64,000 bases of DNA from Lichenostomus cassidix. Taxonomy: Eukaryota > Chordata > Aves > Passeriformes > Meliphagidae. How positions within the stretch are numbered: the stretch's first letter is position 1; every line of letters starts with the position of its first letter. Made by a program: the position numbers and the translations under genes. The notes beneath the pieces were generated by a model. The model was not told where the DNA came from, did no database searches, and was given only the letters and a program-made list of their open reading frames with translations. Of this stretch, positions 1-40,086 are shown piece by piece. Where the stretch lies: the NCBI GenBank assembly GCA_008360975.2, contig CM039187.1, forward strand, positions 17,811,094 to 17,875,093, in the 5' to 3' direction.

Positions 1-26523
<26,523 letters not shown>

Positions 26524-28093
26524 AGCGCAGCAAAACCTGATCGACAAAACATGTCTCTTTGCTGAACGCAGCATATTTATTGAGTATTGGTTTACAGTTA
26601 AAGATATCAGAATTTGTTGCTGGTCAGCAAAAAGAAAAAAAAGGAAAAAAAAAAGAAAAAAAATTTCCAAGTGTCAATTTTAGTGTATGAATATATTTAT
26701 ACCACACGTGCTGAGTAAACATTCAGTGGATAGATTCAGAGCTATGGGGTATAGAAACAAATCAAAATGACCATCTAGATACAGTAGCAGCTTTTATGTG
26801 TATACATTTGAAGATCTATTTAGATACGACATTTGTCTGACTTTTTATGTCAGATCATTCATTAATAACTTTAGCCGGTACTCATGCATCAGTGGCTTTG
26901 ATAGCTGCCACCTGCAAGTTGGTTCAACGTAGTTCATTGAGGAATTTGCTTTCTTTTCCCCAACAGTACTGCATCCAGATGTTAATATGGGTCAACAATT
27001 GCAAAGATAACTTTCTGCCTTGGTTCTGCAGGTGGAACTTCCGTGGAAGTTTTAAGAAGCCTTTAACTACAATGAGGTAACACTAGACTGTGTGCCAATA
27101 ATCTAGCTCAGTAATCTAGCACAGACAAGGGATATATTTTTTTCACCTGGCAAAATTATTTTTGAGGTTGCCATCTTTGCATATGTTTAGACTTGGTTGC
27201 ATAGGATAACCACTGAAGGTCAGATCTGTATCTAGAAATCCAGACTTTGGACAAGACTTGGGTTCAGGTTTGTCCAAAGTTCAGAGGAATTTTGAGAAAA
27301 ACTTTTTGGCTGGGTGTTTAGTTTTCATTTACAGCAAGCATAGTCCAAAATGAAGCAAACATACAGCAGATGCTGTAGTAAGCAAACAGCATGTGTTATT
27401 TATATCAGCAGTATTGAGAGACTGATTATATTGCTATTTGATTGGATAAATTTCCTTTTGACCTTACTGCTAAGAAAAATTTGATCCTTTTGTATTCAAA
27501 TGTAAATTCCTCTTTGAGCAGTTCTTTCTTTAGTTCAGATCCCACTAACATGTAACCCTGCAGTCTACTTGTGGTCAAAAGGCATGGTGTGAAGTGTGAG
27601 TATGAGCTTTTATCCCTGTTTTATATGTTTGGCTGCTCTCCCATGACCTCAATTCTGGGTATCATCAGAAAGTGATGTGAGCACCCACACAGAGGTGGGA
27701 ATTCATGACGCGGGACTGTGGGTCAGCCCATCATTAGTGTTCACTAAGCCATACATGAGTGGGCTGTGCCCAGAGCATTCCCTAGTGATTCAAAATAACA
27801 CCTGAGCTTGCTTTTTCTCCACCACTACCTATCATATTGTACTGGAGAGGGAACCTATGCTGGTTCGCTTTGGCACTGGCTGTGTTTTTAGGATAGTTGT
27901 AGAAATAATGATATGTTGCATTATGACACAGCATATACCTATTTCTCCATCTGTGTGTGGGTGTGTAACACATCACAGTAGTTACTGGCACATAAGTCTA
28001 AGATAAAACACTAACTGTATCATGCAGTTGCTCCAGATTTAAGATCTTTTCACACAGTTTGCAGGCATATAAAGTTGTTCTGGTACAAACAGA

Positions 28094-28099
28094 AATAAA
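28094..28099 (+). promoter_or_regulatory. Candidate poly(A) signal AATAAA (proximal)
   Basis: First canonical hexamer after the ANTXRL stop, 1.57 kb downstream. Confidence 0.35.
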
Positions 28100-28570
28100 G
28101 CTTACTGTTTCCAGTGGAAGTCCCACTTGCAGAACCACCACCAAGCTCTCATCAGTCTATGCTGATCACTGTGACACGCCGTGTGTATGCAGCTGAGGCT
28201 GTCAAATGTAACTCAGAAGAACCACAGAGCCTCTTTCTCCTCTTGCACTGCTCTGCTCTCTTGAGCTTAGCTCTTACCTCATGTATATTGGTGCAGGTAG
28301 TGGAATCACAGTTGTGAGTGCCAGCTGGTCTTGGACCTGTTCCTAATTTAGGCCTGAGCCAGCAAAGCACTTCTGCATATGTTAAAATGTCCTGCAGGTC
28401 AAGAGAAACTTCCTTATGCCCAAGTACTTTGCTGACCTGTGACTTCATTGGGATCAGAAAGGAGAATTGGGATGCACTTAACCCTATCCTCATTCTTTTT
28501 AGACACTTGAATAGGGTCTGCATAATTTGGTTCATAAGAATGGATTTCTGTTTGGAGGAGAAAGAAGAAT

Positions 28571-28609
28571 GTGTGTATGTGTGTGTGTGTGTGCCTGTGT
28601 TTGTGTGTG
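28571..28609. repeat. TG-rich low-complexity tract
   Basis: Alternating TG interrupted by single changes over about 39 bp. Confidence 0.85.
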
Positions 28610-31319
28610 GGAACTGTGTAGGGTTTTGTTTGGTTTCTCTTGCTTTACAAAAATTGCTTGAGAGTTGCACTCCTATGAATGGAAAGGCCTTTTGCAGCCA
28701 GTGTGACACACAGTCATCATTTACCTCTGTTTGCTTCAGTTGAAAGGTGAAACTTAAACCAGTCCAATTTTCCATTGCAGTTCTGGTGAAGCTGGGCTTT
28801 TGGCCCCAGTGAAAGGAACTGGATGACTGCAGTGACAGGGTAAGGGGAAGGGAGGGGGAATGTGCTTCACAAGCAGAGATCATTGGTGGACATTATGTTG
28901 GTAATATGGAAACCCAGAAAAAATCTTGCTGGGTCTAAAACTATTTGTAGTGTATATGTACAGGTGTCCCGAACAGCTTCTCACATTGGTTGTATAAGAA
29001 TAATTAGCCAGAAAATGCTAACTAGAAATTGAAATGGCACAGAGCAATAAAACTGATTCCCACACCAGGACAAAACAGGGCATTAGAGCTTTAGCTGCTT
29101 GTGGGGTTGGGGCAGACCACTGCAGCAGCGATGAGATTGAAGCAGTGACTTGGTGGATCGAGAGTTAACTTCAGCTAATTAAAAAGCCTGGGAGCCACAG
29201 TTTGTCTCGTCTTGCACCTGCACAGGTCTTGGGAGGGGTTTGTAGAGTTGGTGATTTGCCCTGATGTTAATGTTGCTAGAATTTCACTCACTACCAGTGA
29301 AAGTGGAGGTATTGGCTTAGGGAGGGCTTCTCACAATCACACATCCAACATGCCTGTTGTTTGCAGTTGAGGAGAATATTCTTCTTTGCTGGAATAGCCA
29401 GTCTTGCAGAGATAACACACCCTAACAATTCTGCACAGCTTCCAAGTGCAGCAGGAATGGCAACAGTTTGGGCTTCCAGGTTAACGGATTCATGTATGAT
29501 AAAGCAGGAACCAGCATGGATTTGAAAATTAGATACGGCATAAATAGACTTTCTTGCATTCTCACTGTAAAAGAAACTGAGCATTTGGTGTGTAACTTAA
29601 GTTTTTGCTGCAGCCTCTGGACAGGAGCACTGCAGGTTTAGTTTGCCAAGAAGGCAGGAAGAGAAACTGAACTTTTTTGCCTTAAAATTAATTGCCTTTG
29701 CAAAGGAGGGAGCAGTGAATGTGCAACACTGGCTACAGAAAGGCCTTTTGGTTGTGTAGAAATGTACTTGTTTGCAGTGATCTCAGGCACTGTAACAGCA
29801 CAGCAGGAGAAACTGATTGCTATTTCATCGTCTGTTGAGCTTGATCCTTACCTGGTATAAATCAAAATAGGCCAGCTGATATCAAGGCAGTAATATTGGT
29901 GTCCATCAGCTGAGAACTGTCTCGAAATAAATGAAGGCACAAAATGCCTCTAACTGGCTTGATGTTTCAATGTTTGTTTGGTATTCTTGTATATGTAGTT
30001 ACACTGCTAAGAAATGTTCTCATGTGGGATGATTCCCATGTATTTTCCAGTATATAGCATCATTCGACACTTGCAAAAAGTGAATATCTAATACTTCCCC
30101 AAATCCTAAAGGAAAATATGGATTCAGGGGACCTTGGGTTCACATTTAGTACAGATGTGAAACGACACAAGGTGCGAAGCAGCGGTGAGGGAAACTCTAT
30201 GTGTTTAAACCTGATACAGAACCACACTGATCAAAGCACATTTATGGCCATCTTTCAAACTCAGTGCATGTGTTGCCATCTGCGGGAGTAGCCTGCAGAG
30301 CAGACGGTCCTAAATAGAAAAAGAAAAACAAAAAAAAAAAAGGAAAAGAATCAGCTTCTCATGTGAAAGAGCAAGCATAACAATGAATGACGTTATTTTG
30401 TGAACTGTACCAGTTCAAATGCATGTGCACCTGGTGCTCCTAATGCTTTTTACTCCTGTTGGTCTTCAGACAACATGATCAGTAATATGCTTTCTCTCTT
30501 TAATAGTTTGCTGTTTTTATTGTTGTTACTTTGTTGTGGTTTGTTTGGGTTTTTTTTTAAAGAAACATTTCACTGAGAAAACAGCCCTACTTCTGTAAAT
30601 ATAGAGTTTAATTTGGAGGAGACAGCACACTTCTGGATGTTACTGCTGGACAGTTATTTATTAAAAGGGGCTCAAGGTGAATAAATAGAGGTGGCTCAGG
30701 ACACATGCATGCAAGTGTGATAATGCAGTATAGCATTTTCAGTTCTCTGTAGTTTTGGGGTAAGGGGAATTTTTGGGTCATCCTAGTTTGTTTAGAAGTT
30801 TGTTACTAACTTTTGAATAATGCAGTAGAGATTCCTAACATATAACAGTGCTTGAACAAATGTGTAGATTATGATAGATTTTAAATTTGGGATGAGGAGA
30901 GGGGTAGTGAGGGAGAAATATTTTAGGAAATGTTTTTGTTTTTACGGGGGGAAAAATGTACTGTACTCAACTTTTTAAATTTTTGTCTGTTTAGAAAGAT
31001 GTAGTGTTTTCAGAAACAGTGGGGATGTGGGCTAATACACAGCTGGGGCATGGAGATGAGGGACAGGGGAAGCTGTAGGATTTTTGAGGGATAAAGAAGC
31101 TTTACATGGGGTGTGGGTTTGTTACTGGTACAGGTGGTCCAAATTTCTGTAACTGACATGCTGCTTCCATGTTATAATCATGTAACTTTATGCATTTTAG
31201 GCGCATGCTCCGTTTCTCTGAGAAAACATTGCAAATGTAATGCCTGCATGCAAATGTGGGAGATGTAGCCAAAATCTTGTAATCCAACATAATGTAGTCT
31301 TAATGGATTCAGAATCAAC

Positions 31320-31325
31320 AATAAA
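31320..31325 (+). promoter_or_regulatory. Candidate poly(A) signal AATAAA (distal)
   Basis: Canonical hexamer 4.8 kb after the stop; a T-rich/GT run follows within about 50 bp. It may end a long 3' UTR. Confidence 0.35.
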
Positions 31326-31345
31326 AGTGCTTACTGGTTAAACAC

Positions 31346-34300
31346 TACAGAGAATTTCATTGGAGGCTCTTTTTAAGAGGGGATAAGCTTCTCAGTACCT
31401 TCTTTCTAATCAGCTCAGACATTTCATGGTCAGGAGAAAAATGTGGAGTTGGGCTGTCAGAATTACCACCCTCTACTTGCTACTATTTTAACTAGAGATG
31501 AGGGTATGTTCTGTGCCTCAGTTTCTTGATTCTAGGCTGAGAATTTCGATTTTTGCCTAATTCAAAGGTAACCCATTGTTTTTTGTAACAGGGTAGAAAT
31601 GCTGAGTAAATTGAACTGGAGTCAGGGCTCAGACATTTATTAATACATGGGGCAGAGCCTGAACTAATTGCTGCTGTCTTGAAGAGAAGTCATAGAACAC
31701 ATAGAGACAAAGTAAAATCCCTGCAAGATAAAATGCCAGAGCTCAAGATTTTAACAAAGAGAAATTCCATGGGAAATCCTACACCTCTGAAAACACTGGA
31801 GTCACCAGGCTTCAGACAAAACTACAGATTTTCAGTCCCTCCCTGCTTCCACTGTTTCCTCTGTATGTGTTCCAGCCCCATTGAGGACTGGGGGTGGCGG
31901 GTGGGAGGGCTGGTGGACATAAGACAGGCAAGAAGGGTCAACAGGGGTAGGCCACAAAAATCTCCAACCCAAGCAGGCTGCAATTATGGCTAATCAAGGC
32001 TGCTGCAAAGCTGCTGAGCTGTGCTCTGCACTCTGTGCCCAGCATGGCAGCCACAGCCCTGTGTGCAAGGGGAGAGGAAGCTGCTCTTTGCACAGACACA
32101 ATCCCCTGAGCACATGTGAGCCCCATCAGCAAAAAAAACGGTGGGCACTGAATTTTGGGGCTCTGGTAGCCACATGAACTCATTGCAGCAAAGCAGGTGG
32201 GAGCTGTGTGGTGACTGAGCCAGGCATCCCTTCCCTCTGGGCAGCTCCAACTGGCTGTGCTGCTAATGGGAACTGAAATCCTCAGCCTGGAGCTGTGCTA
32301 CTCCTTCATGGAGGCAGGGGCTCTGACAAAAAGCCTGGCTTGCTCTCACTCTGCTCCCCAAGCTGGCAAGACAATAGTCACCCAGTATGGTTTTGTGGCC
32401 TTAGCTCTTTTTTGTTCTTCCATCTGCTTCTTACTCAAAAAGCAGGCTCAAGCTCTCAGAAGAGATCAGATAAAAAAAAGTGGTCCTGCAGCCAAAGCTC
32501 TGGGCATTTTTATTGTGCAATAACAAAAACCCTACACTGGCTGCAGCTGTGGATGGTTAGGTTTATGCATGCCTGAGAAAACAAAATTCAGATTTGACCC
32601 GAACATTCCCAGAGACTGGGAATGTGTAAATCCAGGTCTTTGGTTATGGACTTGTCTATAAATAGCCTCTAGTGCTGATTTAGAATCTTTCATCAAATGT
32701 ACTTCACGGTCTCAAGAGTGGCATTTACATGTTCACATACACCAGCCTACCCTATTTGGCTGCATGGAACTCAGCAACAAGAATTTTATTGGCTTCAGCA
32801 ACCTGAGCCACGAACTGAAAAAATTCCCTTTTCCCCTCTTCTCCCATTCCTTAAAAAACCACAGGCAGAGCATGTTGCCCATGCTGGAAGTTGTCTGATC
32901 TTTACTCTGTGAATGTGCTTTGCCCTTTGGGATAGGACTCATCTCAAAGTTCATCTGTTTCTGCAACCCATTTACCCTTTTCCTGCGCATTGGAGGACCT
33001 TCCTTTTCAGTGCACAGGAGGTTGCACTGGAGTTTCCTAGCCAGGTACCACTCTGATTTCTGACTGTAGCTCCAACTGCAAGATTATGCATGAGATGAAA
33101 AAGTTCCATAAAAAAAGGTTTTGCCTGTGACATAAATTGAAAAATGTTTCCTTTTAAGCTTTCAGAGATGCATGATTGCATAGGTAAATACTTCACTGAA
33201 GGTCCTTAGAGGAGCCCATCTGTGTCTCAGCCACAGAAGTCACTCGCTGAAGTGAGCTGTCCTGCATCTTACTGAGCCTCTGGGCTGTGGTCCTGGAGCA
33301 CAGACTGTCTTTCTCTTCATGATAGAAATAGGAGTCCAGCAGAAACATCCTAGGTCCTGTGACCCAGAACACTTCACACTTAAGGTATACACTTTTCCCT
33401 CTGGTGGCAGAGGGATATGGATTGAGAGCATGAGTTTTCCCTGAGCACACAGGAACACAGCTGTCAAGCCATAGCCATGTGTAATAAACACCCATGTGTT
33501 TTCCACAGGTTACTAAATACAGCAACTCTTTCCTTACTGGTCATGTCTCATGCACTGTTAGGGTAAAATACTTAGTGCCCTTAAATGTTTTCTAGTATCT
33601 GTTTTTTTTCAATACATAGATGTTTTGAGGTGGAAACAGGAGTCCCAAAATTCCCCTTCATCGTCAAAGATGTGTTTGGCCAATCAAGACTAATGGAAAA
33701 ATATGGCAAGCATATGTGGCAGCTCATTCTCTTCAAAAACACAACTGTTGCTGCTTTGTGCCTCTCTTTCCTTTTGCATCAGGAATAGCTTAGTTAACAG
33801 TGAATGTGCCTAGGGGTAGGGGGTGGTCCTAGTTCAGCTTTGGGGCTTTTTTTCCTAGTCTTTTCTGGATTTCTGATGCACCTGTGTAAGGTGTGTTGGC
33901 CTCTTCAGTGATAAAGGGATTTCAACACCTCAGTGAGGCTGTTATTTCCAACTGGGAAAGGCTTCAATGTCCTCAGCAGACAGTGCCTTCAGAAGGTAGT
34001 TAAAAACCCTTGCAAGCCATCATCATCATGATGGTAGACTTGGCTCTGCTGTTGCTCACCAGGAAACTCCAGCTCCAGGAGTGCAAACAGCCTGTGTCTG
34101 AGACACCAGGAGTGTGCCAGCCTATCTGCCAGGACACTCAGAGAGACCCTGGTGCAGTCTTTCTCTTCCCAAGCTAGCGAGTATGGCCAGGGACTACTTG
34201 TGTCTTGAAGCACTTACCCTTCTCCAGGGAAAAAAGTGGGCAGGGAAAAACTGGAACTCTGCAGGCTCTGGAGTTTCCCAGTCCTCTCTCTATTTTTGCC

Positions 34301-37300
34301 AATAGTAATGGTTTGTACTGTTGAAGTGACTCACAGATCAAAATATGAAATAGCTCATTTCCCCCCAGCCATACACAGGAGCAAAGCAGCATGTCTGCCT
34401 CTAATCCAGGCCAGCTGAACCCAGCATCACCCCGGGCAGAGAAGGCAGAATGCTTCCCAGGTGGTCCCAGGCAGTGTCTGTGCTGTGGTCTCCTGGAAGT
34501 TTTATCTGGAGGGTGAGGTTTTGCATGCCTCATGAATCCTGTTGTTCGCCTTCTCCTAAGCCGTGCTTGGGTGGTGGTTGTCTGCTCCCCATGGGTCTGA
34601 GCTGCAGCCTGCTGGTGCCAAGAGGGGCTTGGAGGGGTGATGGGGCACCTCTGGGCCCACCAACTCTGCACAGTAGTTTTTGTGGGGTAGCCTTTCCTTC
34701 CCTCTTGTGAGGCTAGTGCAGGTGAATCAAGTTATGGCAGAGTTTCTCTGCCCTCCGTTTTTGCCTCAGTTCCCCTTGCTGCAAGGACAGAGCCCAGCTC
34801 TGGCTGTTTGAACAGTATAACTCAGTGCTCCTGCCAGGCAGTTTCAGCAACTGTAGCTATGGTGGCTGCTCTGACTTAACAGCTGCCAGCTTTTCTCTCT
34901 GGGTACCTTTGCAGCAATCCCTGGGGCAGAGGAAAGAGGCTGGAGAGGCTCCTGGTCCTGGCCGTGCATGACTCATGTTTGGCATTCCAGTATTTTTGGT
35001 AGTTCAGGAGCAGCCCTAACTGAACTGCAGGAAATGAGTGTAAAAATAGCCTCTCAGTGTGTCTGCAGCCAAGCAAAGTGCATGATGCTTCTCTGCCAGG
35101 ATCTGGCCTCAGCAGCCATGTCCCCAGGAGAGGGAAGCAATACTTCATGTCTCTTTGCTTTTGTTTACCTTTGTCAAGATTTTAAGATGCCTCTTCTAGG
35201 TCCACCAAGAGAGATCTGGATATGCATTGCAGTGTTATCTGTGTGACTGGCACGAGCACACTGACTTCAGTGGTGTCACTACAATTCTGCAGCAGTGGGA
35301 GGGGAACCAAAATCAACCAAAAGGCCATGGGTCTTGCGCAGCTCTCACAGGAATAACTGGGAGACTGCAAGCAGTAAAAGGTATGTTGCTGCCTTGCTAC
35401 AAACAGCTGGACTCAGACACATCAGGGATATGAGAGAATTTTTCTTTATTTCTTCTCTCTTAGGTTGCTCTGTGGGAGTCTGCCTCTATAGCAGGGTCAT
35501 TTCAAACAGCAGGGATGTGTTTAATTGTGCACGAACACTGATACTTATTCCATCGAGTACACAAAAAACGATCCCCACAGAGGTAGATTGATACATGCAC
35601 AAAATACTTCACAGCCGAGCATCCAAAGACTTGCTGAATGCTGCCTATCACCCTCTGCTGGCATGGGAACTCCTGCCATCTGTCATGTCCCCATCAGACC
35701 CAAGTGAGCTGCCTCTGACCATTTTGATGGTCAGCAGAGGGTGTTTTCTTTATTGGCCTTTGGGTTTAAACAAGTACAGCAGTTGCCTGTTTTGTGTGGA
35801 GAATGGTTGTTAGAGCAACTGGGAGGAATTCCTTGGCACCAGCACTAGCTGAGAAAGGAATGAGCAGAAAAATGCTCAGCCAGAGTCAGTGGCAGAGCAG
35901 AGGCAGGGCAAGTGTTGGTGCCTCGCCCTGACTCTCCCTCCTGCAGCAAATTTTTGGGGTCATTTACACTGTGAAATATGGTTCAAAGGCTCAAGAGCAA
36001 AGGGCAGGGTGGGTAGTGAGCTGACAGGTAGGCGAGTACAATTTTTCTAGGCTTTAGCAACTTTATTTTTGCATTACAGATGCTCTCCTTGCACTAAGCT
36101 GCTGCCCTCCCCATCTGACCCTTTTCCCCACCCAGCTCACACCTCATTGATAAACAGACAAATCTTTGTTTGGATTAACTTACTGGAAAATAGACACAGC
36201 TCTCCCATTTAGAGATCTGATTTCAGGTGAGGTGATTAATAGTGATAAACAGGAAGAAAAGAAAGAAGAGGGTGGTGGGGGGAAAGGGAGCAGCAGAAGG
36301 TAGTGCTTGGTCTCTGGTCTTGTTTACATAATGGCTTAAAACCTGCAGGACGAAGCTACTGTGGTTTCACAGTGAGATTGTGAGCCTTTCTGCAAGCAGG
36401 GCAGCTGCTGGGGAAAGGGACTGGGGCAAGACTCTCAAAGGTAGGGCCAAGTGCTGTTAGTAATGGGTGCAGAGCTAAAAGACTTGTATAAGGGTAATGT
36501 TCAGATCTGGAAAGTACCGTGCTATGTGAGTTTGGTGATTTATACATAAATAATTCTGACATTTGTTGAACTGGGTCCTCATCACAGCTCCAGTTCTACA
36601 TGGTTCTGCTCACAGACTCGGTTGCAGAAAGGTATCCATTTTGTAGCCTTGTAGCAGAATACCCCTCTCCTGTTTGGTCTAAGGGGTATGCTCTTGGTTC
36701 TTCAAAGTTAAGTAGCTATGTTATGTGGTTATAGTAGTATTGCTTTGCCCAGCAGTGTATCTCTGTGTTTGATCTGCTGTTTCCTCAATGATTCCACATG
36801 ATTTCCAAGTTCCTGGCTGAAGAAAACAAACAAATGCATACTTTGCAATGAAATTCCCAGTGGAGTATGCTGATTTTGTTGGTCTTGAAAAGATTCTGTT
36901 AGAAGTGAAAGCCATGAAAGGAAATTGCTGAGCAGTTGAGAACCTGGTTTCCATAGGCTTTCATGTTCCAGAGAATTCAGCTCTTGGCCTGAAACTTTCC
37001 AGGCATAGGGCCAGACTTCACAAACCCATAGATGGAAAAGGGGGCTGCCTCTGCACTCTAGAAGGCTTTAGTCATCCTCAGTCTGACTTACAGCATCCTT
37101 TACACTGCTGCCATTCAACCTCCAACAGAACAGCCTGAGATTAATAGGTAGTAAAAGCTTCTTGAAGTGATGTCAGTCATGCATCTTTCTAAGGCTATCG
37201 GCACCTTTTTGTTAAGGCGTCCTTAGAAATCACCTTTTGTGATTTCTATTATGATTTCCTTTGTGCTGGATGAGTACCTATCAGGGACAGCTCCAATGTC

Positions 37301-40065
37301 AGTGATTCAAGTTTGGAAAGTCCCGGGGGTGGAGTCAAAGAAAGCTAAGTATACTAGTACCTGCTGCATTTTGTCTACCTGAAAATTGATTTGGACTACA
37401 TGGCTTAAAATCTCAAAACCAAAGCTGGTTATGGTGTAAGATGTTGTTCTGATGGAGGTTGCTGCCCACTCTTGCTGGCTGACAGCTCTGCTGGGCATGT
37501 CAGCAGGTGCAGGGACTCTCTGAAAGCCTGGAGAAGGCATGTGGATGAGGCCTCAGAAAAAGTCACTGTACAGACACTCTGTGGTGTCTGCACCATGGTA
37601 TGGCTGACCCACTGCCCAGGTATTCCTCCTGCAGATAGATGAAAGATGGCTCTGTTTTGTGGGGTACCACAATACCCTGTAGTATAAGCAAACATGATGA
37701 CTGACTGAGATAAATTCCAACCACCTTAATAATACCTTGAGCGGAGTTTCTAGACAGTCTGGTTTGTTCATTTAGGGTTCATTTTCCAAAACAGAGTAGT
37801 ACCTGAGATGCAAGTATGGCCTCTGGGCTGGGGGACAGTGACAAGGTGAGAAAGTTGGGCTTGGGAGAGTCCATGCATCATTTCCTGCCCCTTTTCTAAA
37901 GAGCTGCGTGTTCCTGAGGGTAATCACTGACCTGTGTGTGAGGTTGTGCTTTGCATTGCTTACTGGTGCTGTAACAGTTCTGTGTGTCTCTGGTGCACAG
38001 CAGTAAAGTCCATTAACCACAGATAGATTCACTCACACAGCACAAGTGCTAAGGGAGGGACAAGAATTGCAATGAAGACAAATCTGTTCATGTGTACAGC
38101 TGTTCAGGGTAGCCCTGTTTGCTCAAGCCAAAAGGGTACTGGACTGCTTCCTGCTCCACTGGCCTGAGAGTGCCGACTACTGTGCTCTGTATTAAGTCTA
38201 TGCAGCACTGCTCTGAGCCTTGTTGCAGCTTTCAGGCTCTCCAGACCTCTCCTACCCCATCCATACGGATTTCTTAAAACCTGCCCAGTGTGTCTATCCA
38301 TTAAAATACCCTCGTTCAACCCTTCACAGCCTTTTTAGTTCATGATGGCAAAAATGACCTCTTGGACTTTTTCAGATTTGCTGTCTGGTTTGGTCTCTGC
38401 TCCCTCTGTGACCTATGGCTCTTTGCTATAACTCTGTGATTTTCTGACTAGAAGGGCTTCTTTGTCCTTGGAAACCTCAAGAAAGCTTATCTCCATGGCA
38501 AGCTGACCGAGTTAAATCCCAATACAGGGAAAAGGTGTATGTAGGCAGCAAATACTGGGATCCAGCAAAAGCAGATGCACCCTGCCTGCTAAGGCAGGTT
38601 ACCCCCACAGGAGGAGGACTGAAGGATCACTCATGAGCTCTCCTTTCTGTGTGCTGTTGATCAACCTGCCAGTGCAGACCTGACAGCATGATTATTATAC
38701 CAAGGGCAATGTTGCCTCCTCCTTCCCAACTTGCCCTCGCCATGTGATGGATGTGCTGAAGGCAGGAGCAGCTGGCCCAGCTCGTCCTCTTAGGAATAAG
38801 CCAGAGCAACTACCCAGGCCAGCAGGGGCCTTGCTGAGTTAACTGAAGTAGCAGTGTGTGGGAAGGAAATAAGAGAGGCCCAAAATTTGGTGTTTACCCA
38901 GCGTGCCATGATGTCCTGTAAATGTGAGAGGGCACAAAGCTCCTATAGCAAGCGTTAAGATATAGCTGGTGGGAATGTTTCCATCAGGGCACCTTTCCAT
39001 TGCAAATAAATAAATAAATGCTGGTATGGGTGGATTCTGACAAAAGTCTAGACAGGAAAATATTGCTACAACCATAAGGTATTTCAGATGATTTCACAGA
39101 AACATTTCTCCGAATTAAAGTACTAGGAGCTGTTCAGCTCTTTTTATTTCTTTTCAAAAAAGAGAAGTTTTGCACTCCACTCCTAAGCCTTAACATGTCA
39201 CAGCAGCTAGTGCAAGCCGTCTGACACTTAGCTGTGGTTGTCATTACTCAGAGTTGTTGGTCCTATGTTACCCTAGAGATCATTTGTGACTCATGCTGAG
39301 GAAGTCTAGGTGTAGGATGGGGGAACCTCCTGAGTCTCTGTACAATCTAATGCATTACTGAGCTTCACTGTAAGGTGTAGGACATGCATGGTGTGGAGTG
39401 TGGCTGCGTATGTGGTTTGTTTGGCTTGGAGGTTTTTTAGTAAGTTTTTGAAGGAGGGGAGGTAGAGGAGGGTTTGTTATGTTTCTAGAGTCCTGTTTGG
39501 CAGTGTTCCAGATTAGTAGAAATAGAGTTGGTAATAATGAGTGGCTTATTCAGTTGGAGCTGAATTTACCTCGTTTCAGTGAACCTTTATGCTGAGAAAT
39601 TACAAATTTGCATGTTGTACCTGTGCCAGAGGCCAAAGTGTTAGCAGGGAAGGGTGTGTATTGGGAGAAGCAGTGGAAAAATTACAATGAGTCAACAGGG
39701 TTGAATTTAGGGCTCCTCACAAGGGAAGCCTCGTTTATTAAGCAACTCTATTGCTCCCTGTGAGATCATATGTGAAAAACAGGTTGAGCCATGTCTGAGG
39801 GTGTTGCCCTGTGGAATTTGTAGATAAGGATGCTTTATACCTGCGTGTGCCTGAGAGGCCAGTTACATTCTGCGGCTTCCAGAGGGAACAAGCCTCCAGA
39901 GGAATACAGTTATTCCATTTTTCTTGTGGTAAGTTTATTGAAAAGAACTTTTGTTTCTTCTTCTCCTCCCTATGCTCCCCGTCAAATCTCAGATTCCCAA
40001 ACTGTGAGGTGTGATATGTGTGGTTTTCTTCACCAACAGACCCAGATATCACTACTGAGACAGCA
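31346..40065. other. Intergenic region between ANTXRL and ANXA8
   Basis: No recognisable exon, RNA gene or transposon. One hairpin with 10-bp arms and a 3-nt loop is at 32603-32625. The ANXA8 promoter must lie near the right end. An acceptor-like caccaacag at 40031-40039 suggests a split 5' UTR. Confidence 0.6.
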
Positions 40066-40086
40066 ATGGCATGGTGGAAGGCCTGG
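40066..40086 (+). CDS. ANXA8: ANXA8 exon 1, start codon, MAWWKAW
   Basis: ATG GCA TGG TGG AAG GCC TGG directly followed by gtaagt. Seven codons ending in phase 0, which fits the phase-0 acceptor at 49388. Human A8 begins MAWWKSW, so this fixes the translation start. Confidence 0.92.

Larger units (their letters stand above)
26524..31345 (+). other. Probable ANTXRL 3' UTR and flank
   Basis: No coding exon follows the stop. An A-rich tract lies at 26628-26664 and a TG-rich stretch at 28571-28609. Canonical AATAAA hexamers occur at 28094, 29046, 29926, 30680 and 31320. Which of these ends the transcript cannot be told from sequence. Confidence 0.5.

Noticed and set aside
28152..28883. A 243-codon minus-strand open frame in the ANTXRL 3' UTR region
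   Set aside because: Long but low-complexity around the TG tract; no recognisable domain or splice context.
32603..32625. Hairpin with 10-bp arms around aga
   Set aside because: Within chance expectation and no known factor site clearly fits.
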